DNA of 64,000 nucleotides from Hahella chejuensis KCTC 2396 (GCF_000012985.1 NC_007645.1:3130501-3194500); one strand, 5' to 3'; positions 53,234-62,532 are shown, counted from the first letter of the stretch. The notes: a model not told the origin generated them from the letters alone. A program made the numbers and translations.

Positions 53234-54262
53234 TTACTTGGCTTCGCTTTTGCCGTCGAAGCGTTTTTGCCATTCCGCCAGGATGCGTTCGCGGTTGGCG
53301 GCGGCCCAGGTGAAGTTGTTGTCGATCATCAGGGCTTCGGCGTTTTCCGGAAAGTACTGCACCGGTTTGGCGACGCCGGGCATGGCGACGACGGCGTAGC
53401 CTTCGTTGTAGGTTTCATTGGCTTTGCGGGAGACGGTCCAGTCCACCAGGGTTTTGGCGGCGTCCATTTTCCTGGAGCCTTTCACGATAGCGGTGGCTTC
53501 CATGTCCCAGCCCAGGCCTTCCTGGGGGAAGATGATGTCCAGCGGCGCGCCGTCTTTCTTGGATTTTGCGGCGCGGAAGGCGAAGGAGATGCCGATGGGG
53601 GTTTCTCCGGCGGCGGCCATTTTGCAAGGCTTGGAGCCGGAATGAGTGTACCGGCTGATGTTCTGGTGCAGGTCGCTCATGTACTGCCAGCCTCTTTCTT
53701 CGCCGAACATTTGCAGCCAGCTGCTCACGTCCAGGAAGCCGGTGCCGGAGGAGTTGGGGTTAGGCATGATGATATGGCCCTGATATTCCGGCTTAGTCAG
53801 GTCTTTCCAGGACGTGGGTTTGGGCAGATTGAGTTTTTCTGCTTCCACGGTGTTGAAACACACTGCCGCCATCCAGGCGTCCATGCCAGTCCAGACCGGT
53901 TCCGCGCTGTTGTCGCGGAATTTGGGGGATAGGGCGTCATAGCCTTTGGGCTTGTAGGGCTGCAGCATGCCTTCGTCGTTAAGCAACATCAGGCTGGTGG
54001 CGGCCAGACCCCAGACCACGTCCGCCTGTGGGTTTTCTTTTTCCGCCAGCAGCTTGGCGGTGATGATGCCGGTGGAATCCCTCACCCAGTTGATCTTGAT
54101 GTCTGGATGCTCTTCATTAAAGCGCGCTGCGTATTTCTTCAGGTCTTCCGCTTCGATCGCGGTATATACGGTCAATTCAGTGGTCGCCGCCTGGGCCGCC
54201 AGGGAACACAGAGCTGCGCCGGCCAGGACGCTCACACGCTTCAACAGATACTTCAACGTCAT
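53234..54262 (-). CDS. phnS: AEP ABC transporter substrate-binding protein
   Basis: 342 residues with a signal peptide (about 1-25, ending LAAQA) and AGGAG seven bases before the ATG. Type 2 periplasmic-binding fold: TELTVYTAIEAEDLKKYAARFNE, WVRDSTGIITAKLLAEK and PNPNSSGTGFLDV, as in Fe3+/AEP binding proteins (SBP_bac_6-like). It is the first structural gene of the operon, with a regulator site 28-55 bases upstream. Placing it far from phnT lets it be made in excess. Confidence 0.93.
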   Translation of the reverse strand: MTLKYLLKRVSVLAGAALCSLAAQAATTELTVYTAIEAEDLKKYAARFNEEHPDIKINWVRDSTGIITAKLLAEKENPQADVVWGLAATSLMLLNDEGMLQPYKPKGYDALSPKFRDNSAEPVWTGMDAWMAAVCFNTVEAEKLNLPKPTSWKDLTKPEYQGHIIMPNPNSSGTGFLDVSSWLQMFGEERGWQYMSDLHQNISRYTHSGSKPCKMAAAGETPIGISFAFRAAKSKKDGAPLDIIFPQEGLGWDMEATAIVKGSRKMDAAKTLVDWTVSRKANETYNEGYAVVAMPGVAKPVQYFPENAEALMIDNNFTWAAANRERILAEWQKRFDGKSEAK

Positions 54263-54289
54263 TTTCAGTCTCCTTGGTGAGGGATGGAG

Positions 54290-54317
54290 GTTGCTTCTGG
54301 TCTATACCAGAAGCAAC
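54290..54317. promoter_or_regulatory. Palindromic operator upstream of phnS (PhnR-type)
   Basis: Arms GTTGCTTCTGG and CCAGAAGCAAC are exact complements around TCTATA. The centre TGGTCTATACCA (54298-54309) fits GntR/UTRA operators. It lies 28 bases upstream of the phnS start codon. The same core recurs, with one change, next to the regulator gene at 55148. Confidence 0.8.
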
Positions 54318-54415
54318 GGTAGCGACTGAATGTTGCAGAAAGGTGACGTTTTGAAGAACTTTATGATTAACGTGGCGGGGATATCGACAGGCTGATAGTC
54401 CTGCGTGCGGTTAGA

Positions 54416-55135
54416 TCAGGCGTCATTAACGTCGATCTGGATGGTCACGGCGTCATGACGCCAGTATTCGTAATCCAATTCCAGCACCCGCCCGGCGGCG
54501 TCGTAGTTGGTGCGCTCGATATGGAGGCCGGGCAGACCCGCCGCCGCGCCAAGTTCTCGGGCGGCGTCTTCCAGCAGGGCGGTGGATTTAAAAATCAGGT
54601 TCATGCTGTGATAGGCCTGCCCGTATTTGTTGCGCAACAGATGGGTCAGCGATTGCGACATGTCTTCTTTCTCAATACCGGGCAGCAGGGCGGTGTTGAT
54701 ATAAATGTGTTCGATCAACACGGGACGTCCATCGATAGAACGGCGGCGTTGCAAGAACAACAGGCGCGCGCCTTTGTCGACTTTCATCAGCTCCGCCATG
54801 CGCGCGTCCGCAGGATTGACGGTGACGCCGATCAGGTCGGTGCTGGGTTCAAAGCCCTGACTGGACACGTACTCAATAAAACTCTGCCGCCGCGCCGGGT
54901 TGTACACCACCGCCGGCGGCGAGACGAACCAGCCGCGGCGGTTCTGGCGATAGATCAATCCTTCGGCTTCCAGTGTCTGCAAACCCTGGCGCACGGTCAT
55001 GCGGGTGAGATTGAAGCGCTCGCCGATATCCCGTTCCGAGGGCAGCTTCTCTCCGGGAAGGAGCGCCTGCTGGCGGATTAAATAACTGAAGTGCTGTTGC
55101 AGGTAGCGGTAATGGTTGTCGATCTGCTTTTCCAT
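54416..55135 (-). CDS. GntR/UTRA-family regulator of phosphonate genes
   Basis: 239 residues from the ATG at 55135 (frame open to 55171). N-terminal GntR winged helix (about 18-70, LLPGEKLPSERDIGERFNLT followed by RMTVRQGLQTLEAEG) and C-terminal UTRA ligand domain (about 90-235, RLLFLQRRRSIDGRPVLIEH). This HutC-subfamily plan is that of PhnR/PhnF-type regulators of phosphonate genes. It is the first minus-strand gene of the AEP island, with a TGGTCTATTCCA site just upstream. Confidence 0.88.
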   Translation of the reverse strand: MEKQIDNHYRYLQQHFSYLIRQQALLPGEKLPSERDIGERFNLTRMTVRQGLQTLEAEGLIYRQNRRGWFVSPPAVVYNPARRQSFIEYVSSQGFEPSTDLIGVTVNPADARMAELMKVDKGARLLFLQRRRSIDGRPVLIEHIYINTALLPGIEKEDMSQSLTHLLRNKYGQAYHSMNLIFKSTALLEDAARELGAAAGLPGLHIERTNYDAAGRVLELDYEYWRHDAVTIQIDVNDA

Positions 55136-55147
55136 CAAAGGGTCTTC

Positions 55148-55159
55148 TGGTCTATTCCA
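55148..55159. promoter_or_regulatory. Operator-like site upstream of the GntR gene
   Basis: TTCTGGTCTATTCCA matches the phnS operator over 14 of 15 bases, and the core TGGTCTATTCCA lies 13-24 bases before the ATG of the regulator gene, consistent with autoregulation. Confidence 0.65.
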
Positions 55160-55171
55160 AAAATAAGACAA

Positions 55172-55737
55172 GGCTATTGAAGCTATATGACGATTCTATG
55201 ACGGACTGTCGAAGGCGAAGGCCGCTAACCGATGAGTCGACGTCGCTCCTTTTCTAATCCGGCGTTCCCGTCGCTTTGACCTTGTTTGCGAAGCTTAGCA
55301 CGAATCCTGGGGCGGCCGTCGCAAACCGCGAACGAGGGTTTTCGAATGGAAAGAGGACCTTGCGGCCCCGGCGCTTTGTGGCATGACGTTTCCTTAGAGC
55401 TGGTTACAAAGGAGGTGCTTCACTCATTATTAATCCAAGATCCTCCGTGTGAGATAAGCTACTTGACTACTAGTAATTGATGAGGAACGCGCAAGCCTTG
55501 CAATATGGTTGCAAGAATTACCCATGGGACTGTCAGAGGCGGTTATAGGCTTTTTGAGTGATTACCCTCGCCATGGCTTTTGAGTATGTTGTGAAAGCGC
55601 TTGCATGGTCGCTTTCCCAATAAGCGCGCGCGATCAGCAATAATACAAAACTTAAATATAAAGCCGAAGAGTACGCCGCAAGCGCCTTCCATCCGACCAG
55701 CACGACAAACATGACCTTAAAAGGACAGGTGATAATT
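55172..55737. other. Gene-free stretch between the GntR gene and chitinase
   Basis: About 565 bases with no ORF that has both a ribosome site and family resemblance; the open frames at 55286-55480 and 55533-55820 look accidental. Promoters of two divergent genes must be here. Confidence 0.4.
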
Positions 55738-57063
55738 ATGGCTATCAAGCTCAAACACATTGCATCGGCAGTCGCGCTGACCACCGCCATGACCGCCGCA
55801 CCGGCGATGGCTGAATTCAAAGTTGTGGGATACTTTCCGACCTGGCAGGGAGACGTGAACAGTATTCCCTACGATAAAGTCACTCACATTAACTACTCAT
55901 TCGTACTGCCCACCGCCAATGGCGGATTACAGCCCCTGGAAGGCGGGGAGCAGCGCCTGCGTACGCTGGTGCAGCGGGCGCGCGCCGCCGGGGTGAAAGT
56001 GCAGATTGCAGTGGGCGGATGGAATAACGGCGATGATTCCGCCTTCGTCGCGCTTTCCGGCAACAGCGGCAGTCGCGCCAACTTTATCCGCAATCTGATG
56101 AACATGGTGGACGCCTACGGCCTGGATGGTGTGGACCTGGATTGGGAATACCCGGAAGCCGGCGCCGAAGCCAATAACTTCAAAATCCTGATGCGGGAGC
56201 TGGGCTCAGCGCTGCATAGTCGGGGCAAGATACTCACCGCAGCGGTCACTGCAACGGACTTTCCTGGCAGTGTGGACGCGGACGTTATCAACAGCGTCGA
56301 CTTCCTCAATCTGATGGTGTACGACCTGGGATATCCGCATTCCACCTACCAGCACGCGCAGAATGCGCTGACTCACTGGAAGTACAACGAAGGCCTGCCC
56401 CAGCACAAGGCGGTGTTGGGCGTGCCGTTTTATTCCCATAAAGACTGGGTGGCCTACAAAGACGTGATCGCCCGTTACGGCGCCGGGGCGGCGCAAAGAG
56501 ATGACGCCGGCGGCCTCGACTATAACGGGCAGCCCACTATCCGGGCTAAGACTGAGCTGGCGCTGTCAGAAGCGGGCGGCGTCATGTTCTGGGAAATCTC
56601 CCAGGATACCCGTGACGATACCTCGTTGATGAAAACCATCTGGGAGACCGTGGATGGCGACACGCCCCCGAACCCGGGCGGAATCACCGTACAGGCGGAG
56701 AGCTACGCCTACATGAGCGGCGTACAGGTGGAGCCCACCACTGACGCGGGCGGCGGCCAGAATGTCGGCTATATCGACGCCAATGACTGGATGTCCTACC
56801 CGGCGGTGAACATTCCGCAAGCCGGAACTTACACCGTGGAATACCGGGTGGCGAGCCTGAACGGCGGCGGCAGACTGCAACTGGAGAAAGCCGGAGGCAG
56901 TCCTGTTTACGGCAGTGTGTCGATTCCCGCCACCGGAGCCTGGCAGAACTGGCGTACGGTGCAGCACAAAGTGAATCTGCCCGCCGGACCGCTGCAATTC
57001 GGCATCAAAGCGCTGTCCGGAGGCTGGAATATCAATTGGTTCAAAGTCAGCAAGAGCAATTAA
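55738..57063 (+). CDS. Secreted GH18 chitinase with CBM6-like domain
   Basis: 441 residues from the ATG at 55738 (AAAGGA upstream). Signal peptide about 1-25. GH18 barrel at about 26-310 with the catalytic motif DGVDLDWEYP (general acid Glu), KVQIAVGGWN and the end-barrel GGVMFWEISQDT. After a short PPNPGG linker comes a CBM6-like beta domain (about 322-441, VQAESYAYMSGVQVE, YIDANDWMSYPAVNI). It hydrolyses chitin outside the cell. Single gene, convergent with the recombinase. Confidence 0.95.
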   Translation: MAIKLKHIASAVALTTAMTAAPAMAEFKVVGYFPTWQGDVNSIPYDKVTHINYSFVLPTANGGLQPLEGGEQRLRTLVQRARAAGVKVQIAVGGWNNGDDSAFVALSGNSGSRANFIRNLMNMVDAYGLDGVDLDWEYPEAGAEANNFKILMRELGSALHSRGKILTAAVTATDFPGSVDADVINSVDFLNLMVYDLGYPHSTYQHAQNALTHWKYNEGLPQHKAVLGVPFYSHKDWVAYKDVIARYGAGAAQRDDAGGLDYNGQPTIRAKTELALSEAGGVMFWEISQDTRDDTSLMKTIWETVDGDTPPNPGGITVQAESYAYMSGVQVEPTTDAGGGQNVGYIDANDWMSYPAVNIPQAGTYTVEYRVASLNGGGRLQLEKAGGSPVYGSVSIPATGAWQNWRTVQHKVNLPAGPLQFGIKALSGGWNINWFKVSKSN

Positions 57064-57096
57064 GCCGGATAAATTCCGGGGTTTTTATAAAGACCC

Positions 57097-58422
57097 CTAA
57101 ACCTTGCGCGAGCGGCCGGTGGCTGCTCGTTCTTTCATGTCGGACTGAATATACACCCGGTCGGTCGTGCCCATGCTGGCGTGGCCGAGGTCATCCGCCA
57201 TGTGTTTGAGCGGGCGGTTGGCGATGTCCTGAGAGGCGCCGGTGTGACGCAACCAATGGGTGGTGGCTTTGCGCAGTTCTTTGGCGTCATTTTCGAAGCC
57301 GTCTTTCATCATACGGTGATAGGCCAGCTCAAAGGCCTCCCGCACCAAACGGGCGATCTGGCGACTGGTGAGCCCGCCGCCGCCGCGCATTTTCTGTAAC
57401 AACGGCTCCTTATCGCCGGGGGAAGGCGACGCAGTGAGGCCGCGATGCTCGCGGTAGCGACGAATGTACTCCCACATGGCGCTGGAAACAGAGACATCGC
57501 GGATCTTCAGGCCTTTGCCGAAGGCTTTGAACCACCAGTTACCGTCATGATCCTTCCATACATGCTCCCACATGGGTGTCCATTTAGGGCGGTCGGAGAG
57601 TTCGGAGATACGCAGGTACAGTGATTTCAGGCAGGCGATAATGAAGATAGTACGCTCATAGTTCGGCTGCTCCGCGGCTTTTTCCTTCAGGGTCTCCAGC
57701 ACATATTCCCATTGCAGCTCAGACAGGCGCTTGATCTGCTTCACCTGCGCATCTTTGATCAGATAGGGAGAGGCCTTGCGGATACCGGGGATAGGATTGC
57801 CGAGAACGATATCCTCCTGCACCAGGTGGTCATAAAACACGCTGATGGCGGAGTAGGCCAGGGCGGTGGCGCTGTTGCTCAAGCGGTAGCCTTTCTTTTC
57901 CGGCTGCAGAATGTCTTTCTTGTCCGATTTCTTGGGGGTTGTCCCGTCCTTCTCATCCTGCTTCGCTTCTCTCATGGACCTGGCGGTGTCCCGCATCACA
58001 AACGGACGCCACAGGGGGTTGCTGCGGAACATACCCTGTCCGCCGATATACTCAAAGCGCCGCACCGTCCCGGTTCCAATCCAGCCCGCTGGCGGCGCGT
58101 GTAGAAAATCGAAGTAATTCTCGATATGAGAACGGCGGAGCTGGGACACCGCTTTGCCTTCCACGGTCCAACTCCATAGCAGATAACGCTCCACCTCATT
58201 GCGGAAGCTGGTGAAGGTCTTCTCGCTTTTGCGGGAATAGCTTTTCAGAAAACGCTGGGCGCTGATGAAGTCTTCGTTCACGCCAGGGACGGTCTCTTTC
58301 AGCTTTGCAAGAAACTGTCTGCTGTCCGGGTAGTTATCCAGCATGGCGAGACCGAGAGGCAGCTTGACGAACTCGCGGTGGGCGTCAAAGAGGGGGAAAG
58401 CTGGAAAATCGGGGGCGGACAT
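57097..58422 (-). CDS. Tyrosine-type site-specific recombinase
   Basis: 441 residues. A core-binding N-domain (about 25-110, SYSRKSEKTFTSFRNEVERY) is followed by a catalytic domain with Arg in YLRISEL, His-x-x-Arg in HWLRHTGAS, His in DDLGHASMGTT and nucleophile Tyr in DRVYIQ, so it looks active. Such large integrases often move genomic islands, but no att sites or tRNA are visible nearby. A TGGGTGTCC copy (57573-57581) is read as KWTPMW. The neighbouring unknown gene is on the same strand. Confidence 0.88.
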   Translation of the reverse strand: MSAPDFPAFPLFDAHREFVKLPLGLAMLDNYPDSRQFLAKLKETVPGVNEDFISAQRFLKSYSRKSEKTFTSFRNEVERYLLWSWTVEGKAVSQLRRSHIENYFDFLHAPPAGWIGTGTVRRFEYIGGQGMFRSNPLWRPFVMRDTARSMREAKQDEKDGTTPKKSDKKDILQPEKKGYRLSNSATALAYSAISVFYDHLVQEDIVLGNPIPGIRKASPYLIKDAQVKQIKRLSELQWEYVLETLKEKAAEQPNYERTIFIIACLKSLYLRISELSDRPKWTPMWEHVWKDHDGNWWFKAFGKGLKIRDVSVSSAMWEYIRRYREHRGLTASPSPGDKEPLLQKMRGGGGLTSRQIARLVREAFELAYHRMMKDGFENDAKELRKATTHWLRHTGASQDIANRPLKHMADDLGHASMGTTDRVYIQSDMKERAATGRSRKV

Positions 58423-58534
58423 ACGTTTGGCTGACAACTAAGCTGATTTATGTTTAATAAAAACAATAATATAAAAGTTATATTTAATGTGTTTTGTAAC
58501 TTCTCGGCGAAAGAGTAACGCCACAAAATCGACG

Positions 58535-59113
58535 TTATTCTTTCATCACCTGCCACTCCACTTCCTGAATATCCAGGGTTCCCAGAGTAAGCTTGCACTT
58601 GGTGGACGGCTGGCCGCCATAACCACAGGCGGGAATCTTATAGGTCGCGCCATTGTCGTCCAGACGAAAGGCGGAGGCGGCCAGAAAACGAACGCCGGGA
58701 TTGGCGGCGATGATATTCTCTTCCGCGCAATAAGTGGCCTTATCAGAATTGATATCTAGGAAAGTTCTAAGTTCGTTCACTAAGTCTTTGTATTCAGAGC
58801 CAGAAAGTCGATAAACGCTGACCAGCTTTTTGGACTTCGGGAGGATGCCCACCATCACCGCGCCGGTTTTATTGGGGTTGCTCTGCGCGCCCTTCGACAT
58901 GGCTTTAGAGGTGGATTTAGTGCTCTTTTTATGGACGGTGACGAAGCCGTCATTCTCCGCGGCTTCCTGCTCCGCACTCTGAAAACTACGCGCCGCCAGC
59001 GTCATTTGGCGGTTGAGCTCCTCCCGTAACAGGCCTTTTTGCTCGCCAGACAGGCTGCTGAAGCCATTTTTCGGCGTGTAGGTCTTTAAGAATAGTTCTT
59101 CATCAAATGGCAT
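58535..59113 (-). CDS. Unknown protein with deaminase-like Cys-Ala-Glu / Cys pattern
   Basis: 192 residues, GGAG before the ATG. The N-terminal half is helical and Lys/Ser-rich (KKSTKSTSKAMSKG). The C-terminal half has YCAEENIIAANPGVRFLAASAF, and about 33 residues after Cys-Ala-Glu a PACGYGG and then a TKC. Cytidine-deaminase-fold enzymes show (H/C)AE followed at a similar distance by PCxxC; here the second motif is only partly kept. The call is speculative. It may belong with the recombinase gene. Confidence 0.5.
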   Translation of the reverse strand: MPFDEELFLKTYTPKNGFSSLSGEQKGLLREELNRQMTLAARSFQSAEQEAAENDGFVTVHKKSTKSTSKAMSKGAQSNPNKTGAVMVGILPKSKKLVSVYRLSGSEYKDLVNELRTFLDINSDKATYCAEENIIAANPGVRFLAASAFRLDDNGATYKIPACGYGGQPSTKCKLTLGTLDIQEVEWQVMKE

Positions 59114-59311
59114 AAATACTCCTTATCCATGCGCGGGATCAGTGATTGAATGGGCTTAAACGCCCTGATGGCAATGCTTGCTTTCGCGAGTTCGCGAGAA
59201 GGAAAGAGCAAGCATAGCGGAATGATCAGATGTCGACAATTGAATAATGGAAATTACTGCTTTATAAACAGATAGATAAGCAAGAAACTTAAAGTATAAA
59301 TGAGATGCTGC

Positions 59312-60805
59312 CTACGCGATAGGATGCATCTCCATCAGCCTTGTTCTGTACAACTTATAAGCGTTTTCGTATTCCTCCACAGCTTCCTGTGTTGGCGACA
59401 CGGCGGCGTCTTCATCCAGCTTCACAAAGCGCCGGCACAGGTCATGCAGACAGATGGCGTCGCCCTGGGCGCGTGCATCACACTAGGCCGCCTGAATCGC
59501 CCCGCCCAATGCTGCGCTTTCGCCAACCTGTGGACAAATGACGCGGGCGTTCATCATGTCCGCCACCATGTGGCGCCATAACCGGCTTTTCGAGCCGCCG
59601 CCGATCAATCTGATTTCCTGGCAATGGATGCCGGATGTCCGCAAAAGGTCCAGGCCGTAACGCAGCCCAAAGGTGACGCCTTCCAGCGCCGCGCGGCAAA
59701 CATTAGCGGGTTGCAGGTTCTGCATGTTCAGGCCCAGTAAGCTGCCTGTCGCATCGGGAAGCGGCGGCACGCGCTCGCCATTGAGAAACGGCAGCAGGGT
59801 GACGCCCTGAGCGCCGATGGGCGCTTGCGCGGCTTCCTGGTTGAAACGGTCCAGGTCGTAGCCGAACAGACCCCGCACCTGGTTAACCACCGCCGTCAGA
59901 TTCATGGTGCATATCAGGGGCAGCCAGCCGCCGCTGGAGGAGCAGAATGCCGCAAGGGATGGGTGTCCTTGCATTGGCGGCCGGTTTGAATGGGCGTATA
60001 GCGCGCCGGAAGTGCCCAGGCTGAGGGTCACCACGCCTTCATCTATATTGCCTGTGCCAATAGCGCCCATCATGTTGTCGCCGCCTCCGCTGGCCACCAA
60101 CACGTTATCCGACAGTCCCAACAGGCGGGCGACGGCGGAGCTGACCTTGCCTACGGCCTGCTGCGCCTGCAGTAACGGCGGCAAGGCGCTGGTCAAACGC
60201 CCATCGGGGGCGATGAGTTCGAGGGCTTCCGGGACCCAGCGTCGAGTGCGGATATCGAAATACCCGGTTCCCGAGCTGTCGCCGTATTCGGCGGCGATCT
60301 CTCTGGTCAGCCAGTAGTTGAGGTAGTCATGAGGCAGCAGAATATGGGCGATGCGTTGAAAGGCGTCCGGTTCATGCTGACGCAGCCAGAGCAGCTTGGA
60401 GAGGGTGTAGCCGGTAGCGAGCGTCAGTCCCAGCAGTTCGAGAGAGCCTTGCTCCCCGCCCATCTGTTCTAATAATGCCGCGTTTTGCGGCGTGGTCTCC
60501 GTATCGCACCACAGCTTCGCCGGCCGAATCACCTCACCATGAGAGTCCAACGCCACCAGTCCGTGCTGTTGTCCGGATACGCCGATAGCGCGAATATGAC
60601 GGCTGTCGATACCGGAGCGTTCAAGCGCCTGCCGGTAACTGTCGACGAAGGCCTGCGTCCACCACTCGGGATGCTGCTCGCGACGGCCATTGGCGTCGCT
60701 GATCAGCGCATGAGGCGCGTAGCCCTCTCCCAGGATGGTTTCTCGATCCGGGTCCAGCACCACCACCTTGGTTCCCTGAGTCCCACAATCCACGCCTACG
60801 TACAT
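59312..60805 (-). pseudogene. xylB: Xylulokinase interrupted by an in-frame amber codon
   Basis: The ATG at 60805 (GAGGAGA upstream) opens a FGGY kinase: YVGVDCGTQGTKVVVLD (phosphate binding), GVSGQQHGLVALD, CDTETTPQNAALLEQ, GTSGALYAHS and IRLIGGGSKSRLW. At codon 441 (59483-59485) a TAG follows AIQAA, after which the same frame continues for 56 codons (CDARAQGDAI to MEMHPIA) to the next TAG at 59312. The total of 497 codons including the amber matches full-length XylB, and many homologues have Trp at that place, so a TGG to TAG change is the simplest cause. Without read-through the last helices of the C-domain are lost. Confidence 0.85.
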
Positions 60806-60936
60806 ACCTGATTCTCCTCGGTTTCCGGCTGCAAGCCATTGAACGGCCACGGACAATATGACAGGGAGTGTAAGCTGAACCCGCCAACAATTGCGAATGC
60901 GCGACATGACTGGACGGCGGTTTGTTGGAGAGCCGC

Positions 60937-61024
60937 TTGTTGGATGGCGCTGCGCTTATCCAACCTACAAGAAACGAACAACCTATAACCAGGTTGGCCG
61001 GAAAAGCGCAGCGCCTTCCGACAG
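60937..61024. repeat. BIME-like pair of GC-rich palindromic repeats
   Basis: TTGGATGGCGCTGCGCTTAT followed by CCAACCTAC (60937-60969) and its inverted relative GGTTGGCCGGAAAAGCGCAG with CGCCTTCCGACAG (60990-61024). The GGTTGGATAAGCGCAGCGCC family is a common dispersed repeat in gammaproteobacteria. The pair is repeated at 63164-63253. Confidence 0.85.
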
Positions 61025-61215
61025 CGAAGGTCCGCTCACCACAGTGGTCCGTATAAATACTGAACGGTTCACGGGAATAGTTTCGCAGTTGGCCCCGCTC
61101 ATTGCGTTTGCGCGAATGGGCGGCCTACCAAAGACGCTGGTTTGTTCTATGATTGAAGTGTCCGCCGTCGCATATAAACTGAACAACAGGTCAATTATTT
61201 GAGGTATGGCGTTAT

Positions 61216-62532
61216 ATGTTCTCAATCAAGAAAAATAAACAGCAACAACACGACGCCCACAATTTAGCCAAAGCTTTGCAAGCTGAGCTGGGCAGCATTT
61301 CCAACTTCTGCGCCACTATTTATTTCACACCTTCGGGGGAGATACTCGACGCCAGCAAACTGTTTCTGGCGAGTGTGGGGTATCAATTGGATGAGATAAT
61401 CGGACGCCATCATCGACTTTTCTGTACGGACGACGTTATCAATACTGCGGAATATCGCCAGTTCTGGGCGGATCTGGCGAAAGGCGTTCCCCAGCGGGGG
61501 ACGTTCAGACGCCGACACAAGAACGGTTCGGATGTGTGGCTGGAGGCGACCTATATTCCCATTGTTCAGGACGGACAAGTGGTGCGCGTAATGAAGGTGG
61601 CCAATGACGTCACTAAAGACCATGAGCAGTCGGCGGATAACCAGGCTTTGGTCAAGGCCATCGATCGCGCCAACGCGGTCATTGAGTTTAAGCCGGACGG
61701 GACAATACTGAACGCCAATAAAAACTTCGTCAGAGCCTTAGGCTATAGCGATCTGGAGGAGATCAAGGGCAAACATCATGAGATATTCTGCCCCGACGAG
61801 TTTTACCAGGAGAATCCCAACTTCTGGCGCGAGTTGGCTCACGGCGAAATCAAGAATGGCCTGTTCCGCCGCGTCAGCAAACAGGGGCGTTCAGTCTGGA
61901 TAGAGGCCACTTACAATCCCGTGTTTGATCATCAGGGCAGGGTAGTCAAAATCACCAAGGTCGCCAGCGATGTAACGGAAAGAGTCGAGCGTCAGTTGGC
62001 GGTTCAGAAAGCCGCCGAAGTCGCCCACAGCACGTCCGTGGAAACCGCGCAGGTATCCCAGAAAGGCGCGCGTATTCTCAAGGAGAACATGGCCAACTCC
62101 GAGAAGATATCCACGGATATCGGACGTTCAGCCAAACTTGTCGAGGAATTGAACGAACAGTCCAGTCAGATCACCAATATCGTCACCACCATCAAATCCA
62201 TCGCGGAACAAACCAACCTGTTGGCGCTCAATGCCGCCATCGAAGCCGCGCGGGCGGGAGAACACGGCAGAGGCTTCTCCGTAGTGGCGGATGAAGTTCG
62301 CTCTCTGGCGGGTAGAACCACCAAATCGACGGAGGAAATCAACCAGATGGTGGATCGCAATAACCAACTGGTGCTGCAGGCGGGGGACAGCATGGATAAG
62401 GTCACCAAACAAGCGGAGAAAAACGCCGACCTGATCGCAGAAGCCTCCAGAATTATCGACGAAATCTTCAAAGGCGCGGAATACGTCTCCCAAGTGGTGG
62501 GCGACCTGGTGGATAACTCCAGCGAATCTTAA
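61216..62532 (+). CDS. Soluble PAS-PAS-MCP sensor, BdlA-like
   Basis: 438 residues with no membrane segment. Two PAS domains (about 25-135 and 150-255), each with the PAC signature ([19 protein letters not shown] and [19 protein letters not shown]), then a short MCP signalling hairpin (about 265-438) whose tip reads [20 protein letters not shown] near 330-350. This is the layout of BdlA, a biofilm-dispersion sensor of Pseudomonas, and of Aer-like receptors. It probably signals through CheA/CheW on redox or ligand binding. Confidence 0.9.
   Translation: MFSIKKNKQQQHDAHNLAKALQAELGSISNFCATIYFTPSGEILDASKLFLASVGYQLDEIIGRHHRLFCTDDVINTAEYRQFWADLAKGVPQRGTFRRRHKNGSDVWLEATYIPIVQDGQVVRVMKVANDVTKDHEQSADNQALVKAIDRANAVIEFKPDGTILNANKNFVRALGYSDLEEIKGKHHEIFCPDEFYQENPNFWRELAHGEIKNGLFRRVSKQGRSVWIEATYNPVFDHQGRVVKITKVASDVTERVERQLAVQKAAEVAHSTSVETAQVSQKGARILKENMANSEKISTDIGRSAKLVEELNEQSSQITNIVTTIKSIAEQTNLLALNAAIEAARAGEHGRGFSVVADEVRSLAGRTTKSTEEINQMVDRNNQLVLQAGDSMDKVTKQAEKNADLIAEASRIIDEIFKGAEYVSQVVGDLVDNSSES

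Noticed and set aside
55533-55820. Minus-strand ORF upstream of the chitinase
   Set aside because: It runs across the chitinase signal peptide and ribosome site and has no supporting signal of its own.
57097-59113. Integron or phage integration module around the recombinase
   Set aside because: No attC-like folded sites, tRNA gene, direct att repeats or phage genes are visible.
26411-59968. The motif as a KOPS/Chi-like polarity signal
   Set aside because: Both orientations are mixed without polarity over 34 kb, and it is absent from the first 26 kb.
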